Shown: in pieces, positions 1-8,440 of the stretch | How the letters are laid out: the number at the start of each line of letters is the position of its first letter | Numbering within the stretch: position 1 is the stretch's first letter | NCBI GenBank assembly: GCA_963422385.1 | Contig: OY729432.1 | Span: 3,472,001-3,536,000 of the forward strand | Direction of reading: 5' to 3' | From: JAJDTQ01 sp963422385 | GTDB taxonomy: Bacteria; Desulfobacterota; Binatia; UBA9968; JAJDTQ01 | DNA length: 64,000 nt | Notes under the pieces: model-generated | Told to the model about the DNA's origin: nothing | Databases searched by the model: none | The model's input: the letters and a program-made list of their open reading frames with translations, nothing else | Made by a program: the position numbers and the translations under genes

Positions 1-2238
1 CACGTAGTAGTCCCTGCGGGCGCGGTTCCGATACCAGAAGAACAGCCGCTCCTGTTGGTCGAGGTAGGTGGCCACCTTGTTCTCCAGGCCGTTCAACTCG
101 TCCTCGTCGATCCGATCGAACAGGTTGAACTGATACGCGCTGCCGTCCTCCCGGTTCGCCTGCTTCATGTTCGGCGTCTCCATCCTCTGCGGCAACCGGT
201 TGCATTGCAGATCGTCGGTCACCACGATGAAGCGCATGGTTCCCGACTTCAACATTTCCTTGAACACTTGTTGCGAAAGTCGGTCCCGTTCGCGCTCCAG
301 TTGCTTTCGCAACTCTTCCAGCACGAACAGGTAGTTCGCGGTCACCTGCTCCCGCGGGTGCTTCCCGAGCAACGCGTCGAACACCCGTCGAGCCGCTTCC
401 GCGCCGCGCCACGGGTTGGGCATGACGTCGCGCAGGTGACTGGCCGCGAAATAGTAATCGATGACACCTTCTCCGGGCACGGTTGCCGGTCCCCCGGCAT
501 TGGCCAGCAGCGGGTCCGCATCCAGCCCGGTGCTCAGCGTGAAGTCCTTGCTTCCCTCCCGGCTGAGCCCGAGATCGAACAGCCGGCTTACGTCCACCTC
601 GTTCCACGGCACGCGGGAAAGGATGTCGGCCTCGTAATGCACCAATCGCCACTTGCGTCCGTCCCGCACCATGAAGGCCGGCAGCACCAGGTCCCGGGCA
701 GCGTTCCGATATGGTAGTCGATGTTGGGTCACCACCTGTTTGCTGGATTCCATGGGTCCTTCGGGTTCCGTAACCACCTTGCCTTCCAGTCCCTGCAAGC
801 CCTCCAGGCCAAACCCTTTGCGCACCTCCTTCAGCAAGTCTGCGCCACGGCGCTGAAAGCAGAAGACGTAGCTTTCGTCCAGCGCTGCGACCCGGGTCTT
901 CCTGGCGTAGGGCTGGCGGAGGATGCGGCCCACCAGTTGCGTCAACGCGCTTGTGGAACCGGGGTTGGTGAGTATGGCGAGGACATGGGCGAATGAGCAG
1001 TCCCAGCCCTCCTGCAATGCCTGCTTGGTGATGATGAAGCGGATGGGACAATCCCGCGACAGCAGGCCGCCGACCTCGTCCACTTCCTTCAACTCGTCCT
1101 TCTGGCTGGTCTTCACGGCAACGTGCTCGGGAAGGATTCCGGGGTACGTCAACAGGTAGTCCCGGGCGTCGTCCGCGTGGATGACCCCGGCCCGGCGTTG
1201 TTCCCGGCCCGTGCGCTCCACCTGGACGAGGCAGATGGGGCGGATGTACTCGCCGGTTTCCGCCTCGTGCTCACGCGCCCAGGTTTCCAGCGAGCTGCGG
1301 TGCTCCACCGCAGCCAGCAATGTGTCCTGCCAACTCGCGCTGGCCTTGTTCATGATGTGCAGATCCAGCTTGATCATCTCTTCGGCGTTGAGCGCCTGGC
1401 CGGATATCTCCACCAGCACGTTGGCTTCCCGTGGCGGCGTGGCGGACAACTCCACGATCATGCACGGGTTGAACCCCTCGAGGGTCTTCTTGGCGTTGCG
1501 GCTGTAGGCCCGATGGCCTTCGTCCAGGATGACAAGCGGTCGCAACAGGCGCAACGTGTTGCCCAGGGAGGTCTTGGCCAGTTTCCCCCAGACGCCGCCC
1601 GTATGCTCGAACGTGTCCAGGTTCGTCACGTCCCGCACCAGCGCCTCGTGGGCCGCGGCGTTGTCCTCCGGTGGAAAGAAGCGGTCGAAGCCGCCACTGT
1701 CCCGGAACATCCGAAGCTGCTCACGGGTCTCCCGGTTGGCCGAGGGCAGCATCAGTAACAACACGCACAGGTTCTCCCTCACGTCCTGCGGACCGAACCC
1801 GCTGGTCTTCTCCAGCACCAGGGTGCGACCAGCCGAGGCCATGTCGAGTTGCTGCCGGTAGGGATGGTCGCGGTCCTTCAGCGCCTTCAGCGTCTGGTCG
1901 TAGATCTGAGTGCTGGGCACGATCCACAGCACCAGCCCCGTCTGCCGCCGCAGGAATCGGGTGTTGACCAGGTCGAGGACCTTCGTGGCCAGCAATGTCT
2001 TGCCGCCGCCTGTGGGGATCTTCAGGCAGAATGTCGGCAGCGGTTCGCCCAAGCCGTTCTTGCGCGGCAGGTAGGTCCGGCCCGGAGCCACTTGTCGCCA
2101 TGCCTGCTCCACCCAGTCCACGGGCAGATCCGGAACCGCCTTCATGGCGACGGCTGCCTTCTCACGCCACTCGGATAACTGTTCCAGGAACTGCTGTACC
2201 GTCTCCAGCGCCTGTTTCTGGTACTCCTTGAGGATCAT
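1..2238 (-). CDS. res: Type III restriction enzyme, Res (helicase/endonuclease) subunit, 3' end outside window
   Basis: This is the ATP-dependent motor and nuclease subunit of a type III restriction-modification system, which cuts DNA after translocation between head-to-head unmethylated sites in complex with Mod. At least 746 codons are present and the gene runs off the left edge, so the C-terminal nuclease domain is not seen in full. A Walker A motif PTGGGKT lies at residues 75-81 and an SF2 DEGH box at 239-242, followed by SATPP and a helicase C-terminal region with QLVGRILRQP. The ATG overlaps the mod stop codon (ATGA), so the two genes are translationally coupled. The subunit looks intact as far as it can be read. 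Confidence 0.93.
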   Translation of the reverse strand, partial: MILKEYQKQALETVQQFLEQLSEWREKAAVAMKAVPDLPVDWVEQAWRQVAPGRTYLPRKNGLGEPLPTFCLKIPTGGGKTLLATKVLDLVNTRFLRRQTGLVLWIVPSTQIYDQTLKALKDRDHPYRQQLDMASAGRTLVLEKTSGFGPQDVRENLCVLLLMLPSANRETREQLRMFRDSGGFDRFFPPEDNAAAHEALVRDVTNLDTFEHTGGVWGKLAKTSLGNTLRLLRPLVILDEGHRAYSRNAKKTLEGFNPCMIVELSATPPREANVLVEISGQALNAEEMIKLDLHIMNKASASWQDTLLAAVEHRSSLETWAREHEAETGEYIRPICLVQVERTGREQRRAGVIHADDARDYLLTYPGILPEHVAVKTSQKDELKEVDEVGGLLSRDCPIRFIITKQALQEGWDCSFAHVLAILTNPGSTSALTQLVGRILRQPYARKTRVAALDESYVFCFQRRGADLLKEVRKGFGLEGLQGLEGKVVTEPEGPMESSKQVVTQHRLPYRNAARDLVLPAFMVRDGRKWRLVHYEADILSRVPWNEVDVSRLFDLGLSREGSKDFTLSTGLDADPLLANAGGPATVPGEGVIDYYFAASHLRDVMPNPWRGAEAARRVFDALLGKHPREQVTANYLFVLEELRKQLERERDRLSQQVFKEMLKSGTMRFIVVTDDLQCNRLPQRMETPNMKQANREDGSAYQFNLFDRIDEDELNGLENKVATYLDQQERLFFWYRNRARRDYYV

Positions 2239-3860
2239 CGTTCGAGCCTCTCCACCGCTTCGTATATTTCGAACGGCAGTTGCTGAAACGTGATGCGGTA
2301 TTGGTGCAGGAAGTCTCGCTCCATATACTTGGTAGGGGCAAAGACCAGCTTGTTGCGCTGGCCCCGTGACAGCTTTCGAGCCACGTCCAGGGTCAAGGCC
2401 ATGTCCTTGAGTTCATCGACGTCCTCCGAATAGATGAGGAACACGTCGTACAACCGGCTCCGTCCGATGAACCACCTGTTCCGGCTCATCTTGTCAGGCT
2501 CGAACTCCTCACCCGTGGCGGTGAAAAAGACGTACCCGGCCAGCTTCTCGTAGCTCGGCAGCTTCGCCCCACCCAGCATCGACTCCCGCCGCATGGGACG
2601 CCCCAGCTTGAAATAGCTGAACGTCCCACCGAACCCTGCCTTGAGCGACGCATCCTTTGCGGAAGGCACACCCTCGATGACCCGCCGTACTCGCTCGGCC
2701 GTGATGGAATCCACGTAGCTCTCGCACTCGATCAGCACGAAACGCCGGTTCCCGCCATCCTCCTTGTTCAGCGCCAGCACCGCCTGTGCAGTGGTGCCGG
2801 AGCCGGCGAAGGAGTCGAGGATGATGGAGTCCTTGTCGGTGGCGATTTGAAGGATACGCCGTATCAGGCTCGATGGCTTGACAGTATTGAATACGTCTTC
2901 CGACCTCTGGAAATCCAAGACCGAAACCAGTTCTTTCTTCGCTTCTTGTGTGTGACCCACATCCGAATGCGACCATAGTGTCTGTGGTACAACGCCCTCC
3001 TTTACCTCCGACAAGAATCGTTTGAATCTTGGCATGGCATTGTCAGCAGGTCCCCACCAAATCCGTCCCTCCTTGTCGAGTTCGGCGAATTTGTCAGGCG
3101 ATACTCGAAAATAATTGCCTACCGAAGGCTTGAATTTCTTCCCTGAAGGGCTGGTGACTTCATAGGTACCTTGGCTGTAGTAGTTCCGCGCCGTCAGATC
3201 ACTGGATGACCATACTCCACGGGGATCGTTATCCGGGTTCCTGTACCGTTGGATTGCCTGTTCGTCGCGTTCAAGGAGATTGGGTGCCCATGCCTCAATG
3301 TCTCGCGCATAAATGAGAATGAAATCATGGTCCTCCGAAAAGTACTTGGCAGTGTTTTTCGGTGAAAAAATCTTCTGCCAAATCACCGTCGCCACGAAGT
3401 TCTCTTCCCCGAACACCTCGTCCATCAGACAGCGCAGCCGGTGAACCTCGTTATCGTCGATGGAAACGAAGATCGCCCCGTCGTCCCGCAGCAGTTCGCG
3501 CAGCAACTTCAGCCGGGGCAGCATCATGCAGCACCACTTGTCGTGGCGCGTCAGGTCGTCTCGGTCCACCACCTTGCCGAGCCAGTCCCGCATCATCGGT
3601 GAATTCACCCGGTCGTTGTAGGCCCAGCCTTCGTTGCCGGTATTGTAGGGCGGGTCGATGTAGATGCACTTCACCTTGCCGTGACAGGTGGGTAGCAGCG
3701 CCTTCAGCCCGGCAAGGTTGTCCCCGTCGATGATGAGATTGTCGTGCAGGCTGGCCTTCTCGCTCAAGCCCTTGTCGCGCACCGGGACCAACTCGTGGAA
3801 CGGAACCCCCAAATGGAAGTTCTCCACGAATACCTTCCCCTTGAATTGCAGTGACGGCAC
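2235..3860 (-). CDS. mod: Type III restriction-modification system DNA methyltransferase (Mod)
   Basis: This 541-residue protein is the site-recognition and adenine-N6 methylating subunit of the type III system. Motif IV DPPY is at residues 69-72 and the AdoMet-binding FAGSG is at 351-355; this order (IV before I) is that of the beta-class enzymes used in type III systems. The region between them is the likely target-recognition domain. The start is a GTG preceded by AGGAG at a spacing of six bases. It is followed directly by res with a 4-bp overlap. The gene is a little short for a Mod protein but has no visible damage. It is next to a decayed cas13a, so this end of the window is a defence locus. 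Confidence 0.93.
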   Translation of the reverse strand: MPSLQFKGKVFVENFHLGVPFHELVPVRDKGLSEKASLHDNLIIDGDNLAGLKALLPTCHGKVKCIYIDPPYNTGNEGWAYNDRVNSPMMRDWLGKVVDRDDLTRHDKWCCMMLPRLKLLRELLRDDGAIFVSIDDNEVHRLRCLMDEVFGEENFVATVIWQKIFSPKNTAKYFSEDHDFILIYARDIEAWAPNLLERDEQAIQRYRNPDNDPRGVWSSSDLTARNYYSQGTYEVTSPSGKKFKPSVGNYFRVSPDKFAELDKEGRIWWGPADNAMPRFKRFLSEVKEGVVPQTLWSHSDVGHTQEAKKELVSVLDFQRSEDVFNTVKPSSLIRRILQIATDKDSIILDSFAGSGTTAQAVLALNKEDGGNRRFVLIECESYVDSITAERVRRVIEGVPSAKDASLKAGFGGTFSYFKLGRPMRRESMLGGAKLPSYEKLAGYVFFTATGEEFEPDKMSRNRWFIGRSRLYDVFLIYSEDVDELKDMALTLDVARKLSRGQRNKLVFAPTKYMERDFLHQYRITFQQLPFEIYEAVERLER

Positions 3861-3950
3861 GTCAACTCCTGCCTCGGCGAAAACGTCTTCCTCGCGGCAT
3901 CCATAAGGTACATGGCGTAGCCCTACCTATGCAAGAAGGTTCTCCAGGAG

Positions 3951-3987
3951 GGTGCAGTCCCCCTTCATTGGGGGGTGATCTTCAAGC
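3951..3987 (-). CRISPR. Single 37-nt direct repeat resembling a type VI-A (Cas13a) CRISPR repeat
   Basis: Read on the minus strand, this 37-mer begins GCTTGAAGATCACC, forms a hairpin of five C-G pairs closed by the loop AATGAA, and ends GGGGGACTGCACC. As I recall it, the Rhodobacter capsulatus Cas13a repeat is also 37 nt with the same layout: GC start, ATCACC before the stem, and a 3' end of GACTGAACC. It lies 130 bp after the last cas13a-like reading frame, in the same orientation, where an array is expected. No second copy was found in the window, so at most one repeat of an array remains. The adjoining bases 3921-3950 would be the position of a spacer. Confidence 0.7.
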
Positions 3988-4117
3988 TACGTATGGCATA
4001 AGTGCTCGTCACAACGCAAGAAATTGTCCTTTTTGCGGTCAGAAACGCCGCTTGCCGCCACGATTTTCCCTTCGATTCTGCTGGATTTTCGTCCTCCTTT
4101 TGAATTCCGGCCTTGTT

Positions 4118-4964
4118 TCAGGAGGTCAAGGCCATCCTCCTGAAAACGTCTGCGGGCTTCCTTCGCCGGAGATACATGAGCGCCAGCGTTGTGAAATAGA
4201 GATCGCGCTCCCACAACCCGGCGTAATCCATAGCCGTCCAAGAGCCCCCATCATTCCCTGCGGGTCGCCCTCTTGATCTGCCGCTTCAACAGTAGGTCGC
4301 CATCGATCGTTCCATTCCGGTCCGCCCAGTCCTTCAACGTCCGTGCAGCGAGTGCGATGGTGTTGCGCCACACGCGGACGAATGCTTCGGTGCGCTTGAT
4401 TTCCGATTGTCCGTCGGTGGTTCGGTATCGACTCCGGACGATGTCGGGCCGCCAGTTGTCCACGACGTTGCCCGGAGTATCCTGGCCGGACAATGGGGTG
4501 GCTTGGTAGTGGACGATCTTCCCCAGACGAACGAGCGCATTGAGGTCACGGTTGTCGGACTTGGCTTTCACCAGCCGGAACAGTGTCTTCATGTCGGCCG
4601 GCAGGACCTGTGCCACGGACTTCCTCCGGTCTTTCCTGAGGGGTCTGTGGTTCTTGAGGATGCGTGCATAGGTGTCCTTGACGGCGCAATGAAGTGCGAA
4701 CAGGCCGGAGTACTTCTTGCGGGCTTCGGGAACGTGAAGAGCGGTTCCGTTGCCGTCCCGGAACAGCCGGCCGTACTGCTCGTACAGGACCGGTGCGGCA
4801 TCCCGCACCGAAAACCGGCTGCGGCTGCCCTCGACCCGGCCTTTTCCCAATGCCCATATTTCGTCCGGCGTACCGAGAGACATGTTGGGGCAGATCTTCC
4901 GTCGGAGCTTTCCGTCAGACTCGAAATCCGTGCGGCTACGGCCATATGGCTTGATGATCAGCAT
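4118..4964 (-). pseudogene. cas13a: Decayed Cas13a (C2c2) effector, type VI-A CRISPR relic
   Basis: The start ATG (4964) follows AAGGAG. The first frame gives 237 residues (to TGA at 4253-4251). It matches my memory of R. capsulatus Cas13a in several places. The N-terminus has MLIIKPYGR followed by LRRKI. Residues 91-101 show LHxxVKxTYxR, 122-124 PAD, 138-149 NRxxNxxVRxGK and 185-199 GQSEIKxxExFVRxW; these cover the NTD and the start of HEPN1. The frame ends before the HEPN1 catalytic R-X4-H. The next bases carry MMGALGRL (from 4254) and, after a one-base shift, MDYAGLWERDLYF (from 4231 to TGA at 4118). This is the WERD segment of HEPN2. More than half of a normal 1100-1300-residue Cas13a is therefore missing. 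I conclude it is an internally deleted, frameshifted pseudogene without nuclease activity. Confidence 0.8.
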
Positions 4965-5334
4965 CCCCGCTCCTTCTTGCCGTATCGTTCGGCCTCGAGC
5001 GACCGGCGCTGGCCCGGTGAAGCCCGCAGCCGCCACCACCAGGTTCGCGTATCTGTCCACTACGGCGCCGAGACGTCCCGATCTTCCGTGTGGCACTGAT
5101 AGCGGGTCGGTCCAAGGCACCTGCCCGGAGGGGAGAGCAACCGCAGGGCTAACGGGACCGGATTTCGCAACAGGTGTTCAGGGAGTGGGCCGGTAAAGAA
5201 ATGTTGAGAATCTTCCGAATTTTTGATTGGTGGTCGTTATGTGGGAGTAGGACTTGAATTGGATTGGGGGGTTGGCCGGTTTGCCGGATAATTTCCGAAA
5301 GAAGAACGATGACTCGGAATGACCCTTCGCGGTC
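4965..5334. other. Intergenic region upstream of the cas13a relic
   Basis: No gene is recognised in this 370-bp stretch. The reading frame of the cas13a relic stays open for 52 codons upstream of its start, but nothing in that extension looks like Cas13a and the Shine-Dalgarno signal favours the inner ATG. The part nearest the SDR gene (about 5200-5330) is AT-richer than its surroundings. No cas1, cas2 or further direct repeat was seen here. Confidence 0.5.
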
Positions 5335-6099
5335 TCAATGCATGTACGAGCCGCCGTCCACCAGCAACGTCTGTCCCGTAATGAAATCGGCGGCATCGGA
5401 AAGGAAGAACATCACGGCGCCGACGAGGTCCTGGGGATACTGGCTGCGCGGGATGGCGCGGCTCTGGATCTGCGGCACGTCGTCCTCGTCCACCAGGCCG
5501 CCGCGCACCTCCAGCAAGCTCTCGCTGCGGGTCAGCCCCGGCGCCACGGCGTTGACGCAGATGCCGTCCTTTCCGGTGGCCCGGGCCAGCACCCGAGTGA
5601 GCGCCACCACGGCCCCCTTGGACACCGTGTAGTGAGCGTAGACGGGAATGCCCTTGAATGGCACGCCGGAAGCAATATTGACGATCTTGCCGGAACCCTG
5701 CTCCTTCATGTGGGGATAGACCGCCCGTGAGGCCAACCAGACACCTTTCACGTTCACGTCCATCACCGCGTCCCACTCGGCCACGCTGATCTCGTCGAAC
5801 GGCGCGTAGCGGACCTCGGCAAAGATGGCGGCGTTGTTCACCAGACCGTCGATGCGCCCGTAGCGGTCGGCGGCAACCGCGGCCATCGCCTTCATGCTGG
5901 ACTCGCTGGTGACGTCGCCCTTGACCGAGAGCGCCTCCCCTCCCTGCTCCCTTATCCCGGATGCGCAGGGCTCGCCGTCCAGGATGTCGGACACCACCAC
6001 CTTCGCTCCGGCCTTGGCCAATTCCTGGGCGTACACCCGGCCGATGCCGCGGGCGCCGCCGGTGACGATGATGACCTTGCCGTCAAAATTCGGAGCCAT
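5335..6099 (-). CDS. Short-chain dehydrogenase/reductase (SDR)
   Basis: This 254-residue protein is a classical SDR, an NAD(P)-dependent oxidoreductase acting on alcohols or ketones. The cofactor motif TGGARGIG is at residues 13-20, NNA at 88-90, catalytic Ser144, Tyr157 and Lys161 (YTVSK), and the C-terminal GQTLLVDGG is typical. The substrate cannot be deduced. It is downstream of, and in the same direction as, the amidohydrolase and aromatic dioxygenase genes, so a role in the same catabolic set is possible. The 3' side faces the cas13a relic. Confidence 0.88.
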   Translation of the reverse strand: MAPNFDGKVIIVTGGARGIGRVYAQELAKAGAKVVVSDILDGEPCASGIREQGGEALSVKGDVTSESSMKAMAAVAADRYGRIDGLVNNAAIFAEVRYAPFDEISVAEWDAVMDVNVKGVWLASRAVYPHMKEQGSGKIVNIASGVPFKGIPVYAHYTVSKGAVVALTRVLARATGKDGICVNAVAPGLTRSESLLEVRGGLVDEDDVPQIQSRAIPRSQYPQDLVGAVMFFLSDAADFITGQTLLVDGGSYMH

Positions 6100-6140
6100 G
6101 TTCCATCCTCGCTCAACGCGCCGGCGCCCCGAATCCGTTA

Positions 6141-6158
6141 CTCCCGCGAAAGCGGGAA
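6141..6158. repeat. REP-like hairpin with GAAA tetraloop
   Basis: The sequence CTCCCGCGAAAGCGGGAA folds into a six-base-pair GC stem with a GAAA loop. This kind of hairpin (CCCGC-GAAA-GCGGG) is common as a dispersed intergenic repeat in many bacteria. It lies between the SDR gene and the small gene upstream of it. Confidence 0.5.
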
Positions 6159-6191
6159 TCCGGGCGGTTGGGGTGGGGCCCGGGCGGATTT

Positions 6192-6401
6192 CTACCTGGA
6201 GGTCGTTTCCTCGCCGTCATCGGCGACGTAACGACCGGTCTCGAGTTCGCGCCCGAGAACGCCTGCTTCCCGCAGCCGACCCCAAGCCTGTAGCACCACC
6301 CGGTAGGGCTCTTTCCTGAACTGCAACAGGACATCCTCGAAGTGGAGCGGACCGTCCTTGAGCCGCTCCAGTATCTTATCCGCCAATGCCTCGGGATTCA
6401 T
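6192..6401 (-). CDS. Small protein, possible winged-helix fold, function unknown
   Basis: This frame gives 69 residues from the ATG at 6401, which has GAGG five bases upstream; a longer frame reaches 6422 but overlaps the preceding gene more. The sequence MNPEALADKILERL followed by a helix (DVLLQFRKEP...) and RLREAGVLGRELETGRYV resembles a small winged helix-turn-helix. It follows the amidohydrolase gene with a 10-bp overlap region and is probably co-transcribed with it. I do not recognise the family. A regulatory or partner role for the neighbouring enzymes is a guess. Confidence 0.6.
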   Translation of the reverse strand: MNPEALADKILERLKDGPLHFEDVLLQFRKEPYRVVLQAWGRLREAGVLGRELETGRYVADDGEETTSR

Positions 6402-6411
6402 GTCGCCCTCG

Positions 6412-7524
6412 TCACAGGTCAAGAAACCGCCGGCCGTTGGTGCTCAGGATCTTCCACTTGAGCTCTTCCGAGATGTCGCCCCGCTCCAGCAATTCCTCCT
6501 TGGCGCCTTCCCGGGCCTCCGCGTGCGGCATGTCGCCTTCGAACAGCAGCCGGTCCTCGCCCAGGTACTCGGCCACCTGCGGCAGGAAGATCTCGTCCGC
6601 CTCCGGGGTAAAGTAGACGTCGCTCTGCTTGAGGGTCTCGGACACGGACTGCTTGACGGGCAGCGGCAGGCCCAGGGCGTCATCCGCGTGGTGGTAGTGA
6701 TCGATGCGTTGCACCAGGTAGGGCACCCACTGGACGCCGATCTCCATGAACGCCACCCTGATGCGCGGGTGCCGCTCCAGGATGCCGCCGGCCAGGAAGC
6801 TGTAGAACCCCATCATGACCGGCAACGTGAAGCCCAGGGCGCGCGAGCCCGAGACGTCGTCCATGCTCCGGGTGACGCCCGGATGACTCCAGCCGGCGTG
6901 GACGGCCAAGGGTACGCCGAGATGCTCCACTTCCGCGAAGAATTCATCGTAGTAGCGGTCGTGCAGCATGGTCTCGCCCACGGTGCCGTAGATTCCAGCC
7001 ACGGAGGCTCCCAGCTTCAGGCTGTGGTTGAGCTCGTCGAGGGCCAGACGCGGATCCCTCATGGGCAGGATGGCACCCCATTTCAGCCGGTCCGGACGTT
7101 GGGCGCACGCCGAAGCCATCCAGGTGTTGTAGCTGCGCATCAGCGCGGCCTCGAACAGGACGTCGTCGGTCACCGGCTGGAGAAAGACCGTCGAGAACAC
7201 CACCTGAAGGTCGATGCCCGCCGCGTCCATGTCCTTGAGACGCGCATCGATGTCCGTCATGGTCTGGGAGCCGATGCCGTAGTCTTTCTGGGTGGCGAAC
7301 CGCATCTCCGTCGGCGTGCCGTACACCAGGTTTCCCCGGCCCACGGGCTTGGGATAGACGGTTCCGTCGATGTACCAGAAGGCGTTGATGCCGCCCAGGG
7401 CGGGCACGTCTCTGGCCACCACCGGAAAGGGCTTTCGATCCGAATACCTGGAGTCGAGATGCTCCCAGGCATCCTGGGGCTCCTCCACATGCGAGTCGAC
7501 GTCGATGACGGGCATTGCGTTCAT
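6412..7524 (-). CDS. Amidohydrolase family protein (ACMSD-like TIM barrel)
   Basis: This 370-residue protein belongs to the amidohydrolase_2 group that includes ACMS decarboxylase and related nonoxidative decarboxylases and hydrolases. The N-terminal metal motif DVDSH is at residues 8-12. A further metal-ligand His lies in AVHAGW, and an Asp in FEGDMPHAE near the C-terminus. The ATG at 7524 is chosen because GGAGG lies upstream; a TTG six bases earlier is in frame. A 3-hydroxyanthranilate dioxygenase gene is 1 kb upstream in the same direction. Because true ACMSD acts on the product of that enzyme, a joint role in aromatic breakdown is possible, but the protein could have another substrate. 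Confidence 0.85.
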   Translation of the reverse strand: MNAMPVIDVDSHVEEPQDAWEHLDSRYSDRKPFPVVARDVPALGGINAFWYIDGTVYPKPVGRGNLVYGTPTEMRFATQKDYGIGSQTMTDIDARLKDMDAAGIDLQVVFSTVFLQPVTDDVLFEAALMRSYNTWMASACAQRPDRLKWGAILPMRDPRLALDELNHSLKLGASVAGIYGTVGETMLHDRYYDEFFAEVEHLGVPLAVHAGWSHPGVTRSMDDVSGSRALGFTLPVMMGFYSFLAGGILERHPRIRVAFMEIGVQWVPYLVQRIDHYHHADDALGLPLPVKQSVSETLKQSDVYFTPEADEIFLPQVAEYLGEDRLLFEGDMPHAEAREGAKEELLERGDISEELKWKILSTNGRRFLDL

Positions 7525-7580
7525 GTTCAAAGGATCCTCCTCTTTGGTTCAGGGCGTCGCCGGGCCGCTCCGCTTTTGCC

Positions 7581-7612
7581 CGCAGGGACGGGTTTGAAAC
7601 CCGCCCCTGCGA
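7581..7612. repeat. REP-like hairpin (GGGTTTGAAACCC core)
   Basis: An almost perfect inverted repeat reads CGCAGGGACGGGTTT then GA then AACCCGCCCCTGCG. It lies just upstream of the amidohydrolase gene. Related hairpins occur at 9001-9026, 10330-10354 and, degraded, near 11771 and 44781, so this is a dispersed repeat family. Confidence 0.6.
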
Positions 7613-7653
7613 GTCCACGCCTCGCCGACGAAAAGAATGCCGGCGCATCCTCA

Positions 7654-8418
7654 TCAGCGGGCCTGTCCCGTGCACTCCCGTTCGAGCGTCCGAAGCTCGC
7701 TCCGGCTCAGCGGAAAGCCGAACTGCTCGTTGCGCATTCCGAGACGCTGGGACGAGACGTTGGCAATGATACGCCGGGCACGGTCGTAGTCTTTCCGGGT
7801 CTTGACCAGCCCGGCCAGTTGGTTGGCGTGGCTGTGTCTGGTCTCGTCCCGATGGATGCGTCCGAAGATGGACGCGATCCTCCGGTTGATGCGGCTTCCC
7901 TTCAGATGGCGGCAGACCTCGTAGAGGGCCCCTCCTCCTCCTTCGGTCAGGGTGATGGCCGCCCGTTCGAGCATCTCGTCACGCCGCTGTATCTCGCCGG
8001 TGGTGATGCGCTCGGAGCCGTGCAGCAGTCCGGCGTAGCTCCGGGAGTAGCGGGCCCTGACCTCCGCGAGCTTGCGGTCCTCGGGCAGCCACGTGAGGTC
8101 CTTCTGCGTCAGCCGCTGTTCCGTCAGCTCTTCCAGGAAATCCATGATCAGCCTGGCGTGGCTCATCTCGTCGCCGAGCTTGTGACAGAGTTCCTCGTAG
8201 TCGTGGCGGTCCACCTGACGGTCGAGCTGAGCGTAGAGCTTGTCGAGGGCGTGCACCAGGGGCTGGATGGCCGAGTATTCCTTGAAGGCCTGGGCCTTGA
8301 GCCAATGGATGTGCTCCTCCGGCGTTCGCGCCTTGTCGAAATACGTCGCAACCACCCCTCGCTCGGCCTTGCCGTAGCCCTCGGCAAGCCTTTCCAACGC
8401 CTCGTTGTAGTCCGTCAT
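7654..8418 (-). CDS. Ferritin-like helical protein, function unknown
   Basis: This 254-residue protein starts at the ATG 8418 (MTDYNEALERL); a longer open frame overlaps the upstream dioxygenase gene and is not used. It is mostly alpha-helical with repeated Glu/His pairs: EEHIHW near the start, GDEMSHA in the middle and HRDETRHSH towards the end. These are spaced as in ferritin-like diiron four-helix bundles. A diiron oxygenase or oxidase partner for the adjacent aromatic enzymes is an inference. The gene is in a run of minus-strand genes with the HAO-like dioxygenase 22 bp upstream. Confidence 0.65.
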   Translation of the reverse strand: MTDYNEALERLAEGYGKAERGVVATYFDKARTPEEHIHWLKAQAFKEYSAIQPLVHALDKLYAQLDRQVDRHDYEELCHKLGDEMSHARLIMDFLEELTEQRLTQKDLTWLPEDRKLAEVRARYSRSYAGLLHGSERITTGEIQRRDEMLERAAITLTEGGGGALYEVCRHLKGSRINRRIASIFGRIHRDETRHSHANQLAGLVKTRKDYDRARRIIANVSSQRLGMRNEQFGFPLSRSELRTLERECTGQAR

Positions 8419-8440
8419 GCGCACGGTATTCACCAAGCGC

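Noticed and set aside
55..2178. Several plus-strand open frames opposite res
   Set aside because: They lack recognisable domains and overlap a continuous minus-strand gene with type III Res motifs. GC-rich DNA gives long frames on the antisense strand.
3987..4241. Frame after the TGA of the cas13a relic containing GARSLFHNAGAH, which looks like a HEPN R-X-H motif
   Set aside because: The same DNA in another frame gives DYAGLWERDLYF, a much better match to Cas13a. Only one of the two overlapping frames can be original, and R-X3-H is not the expected R-X4-H.
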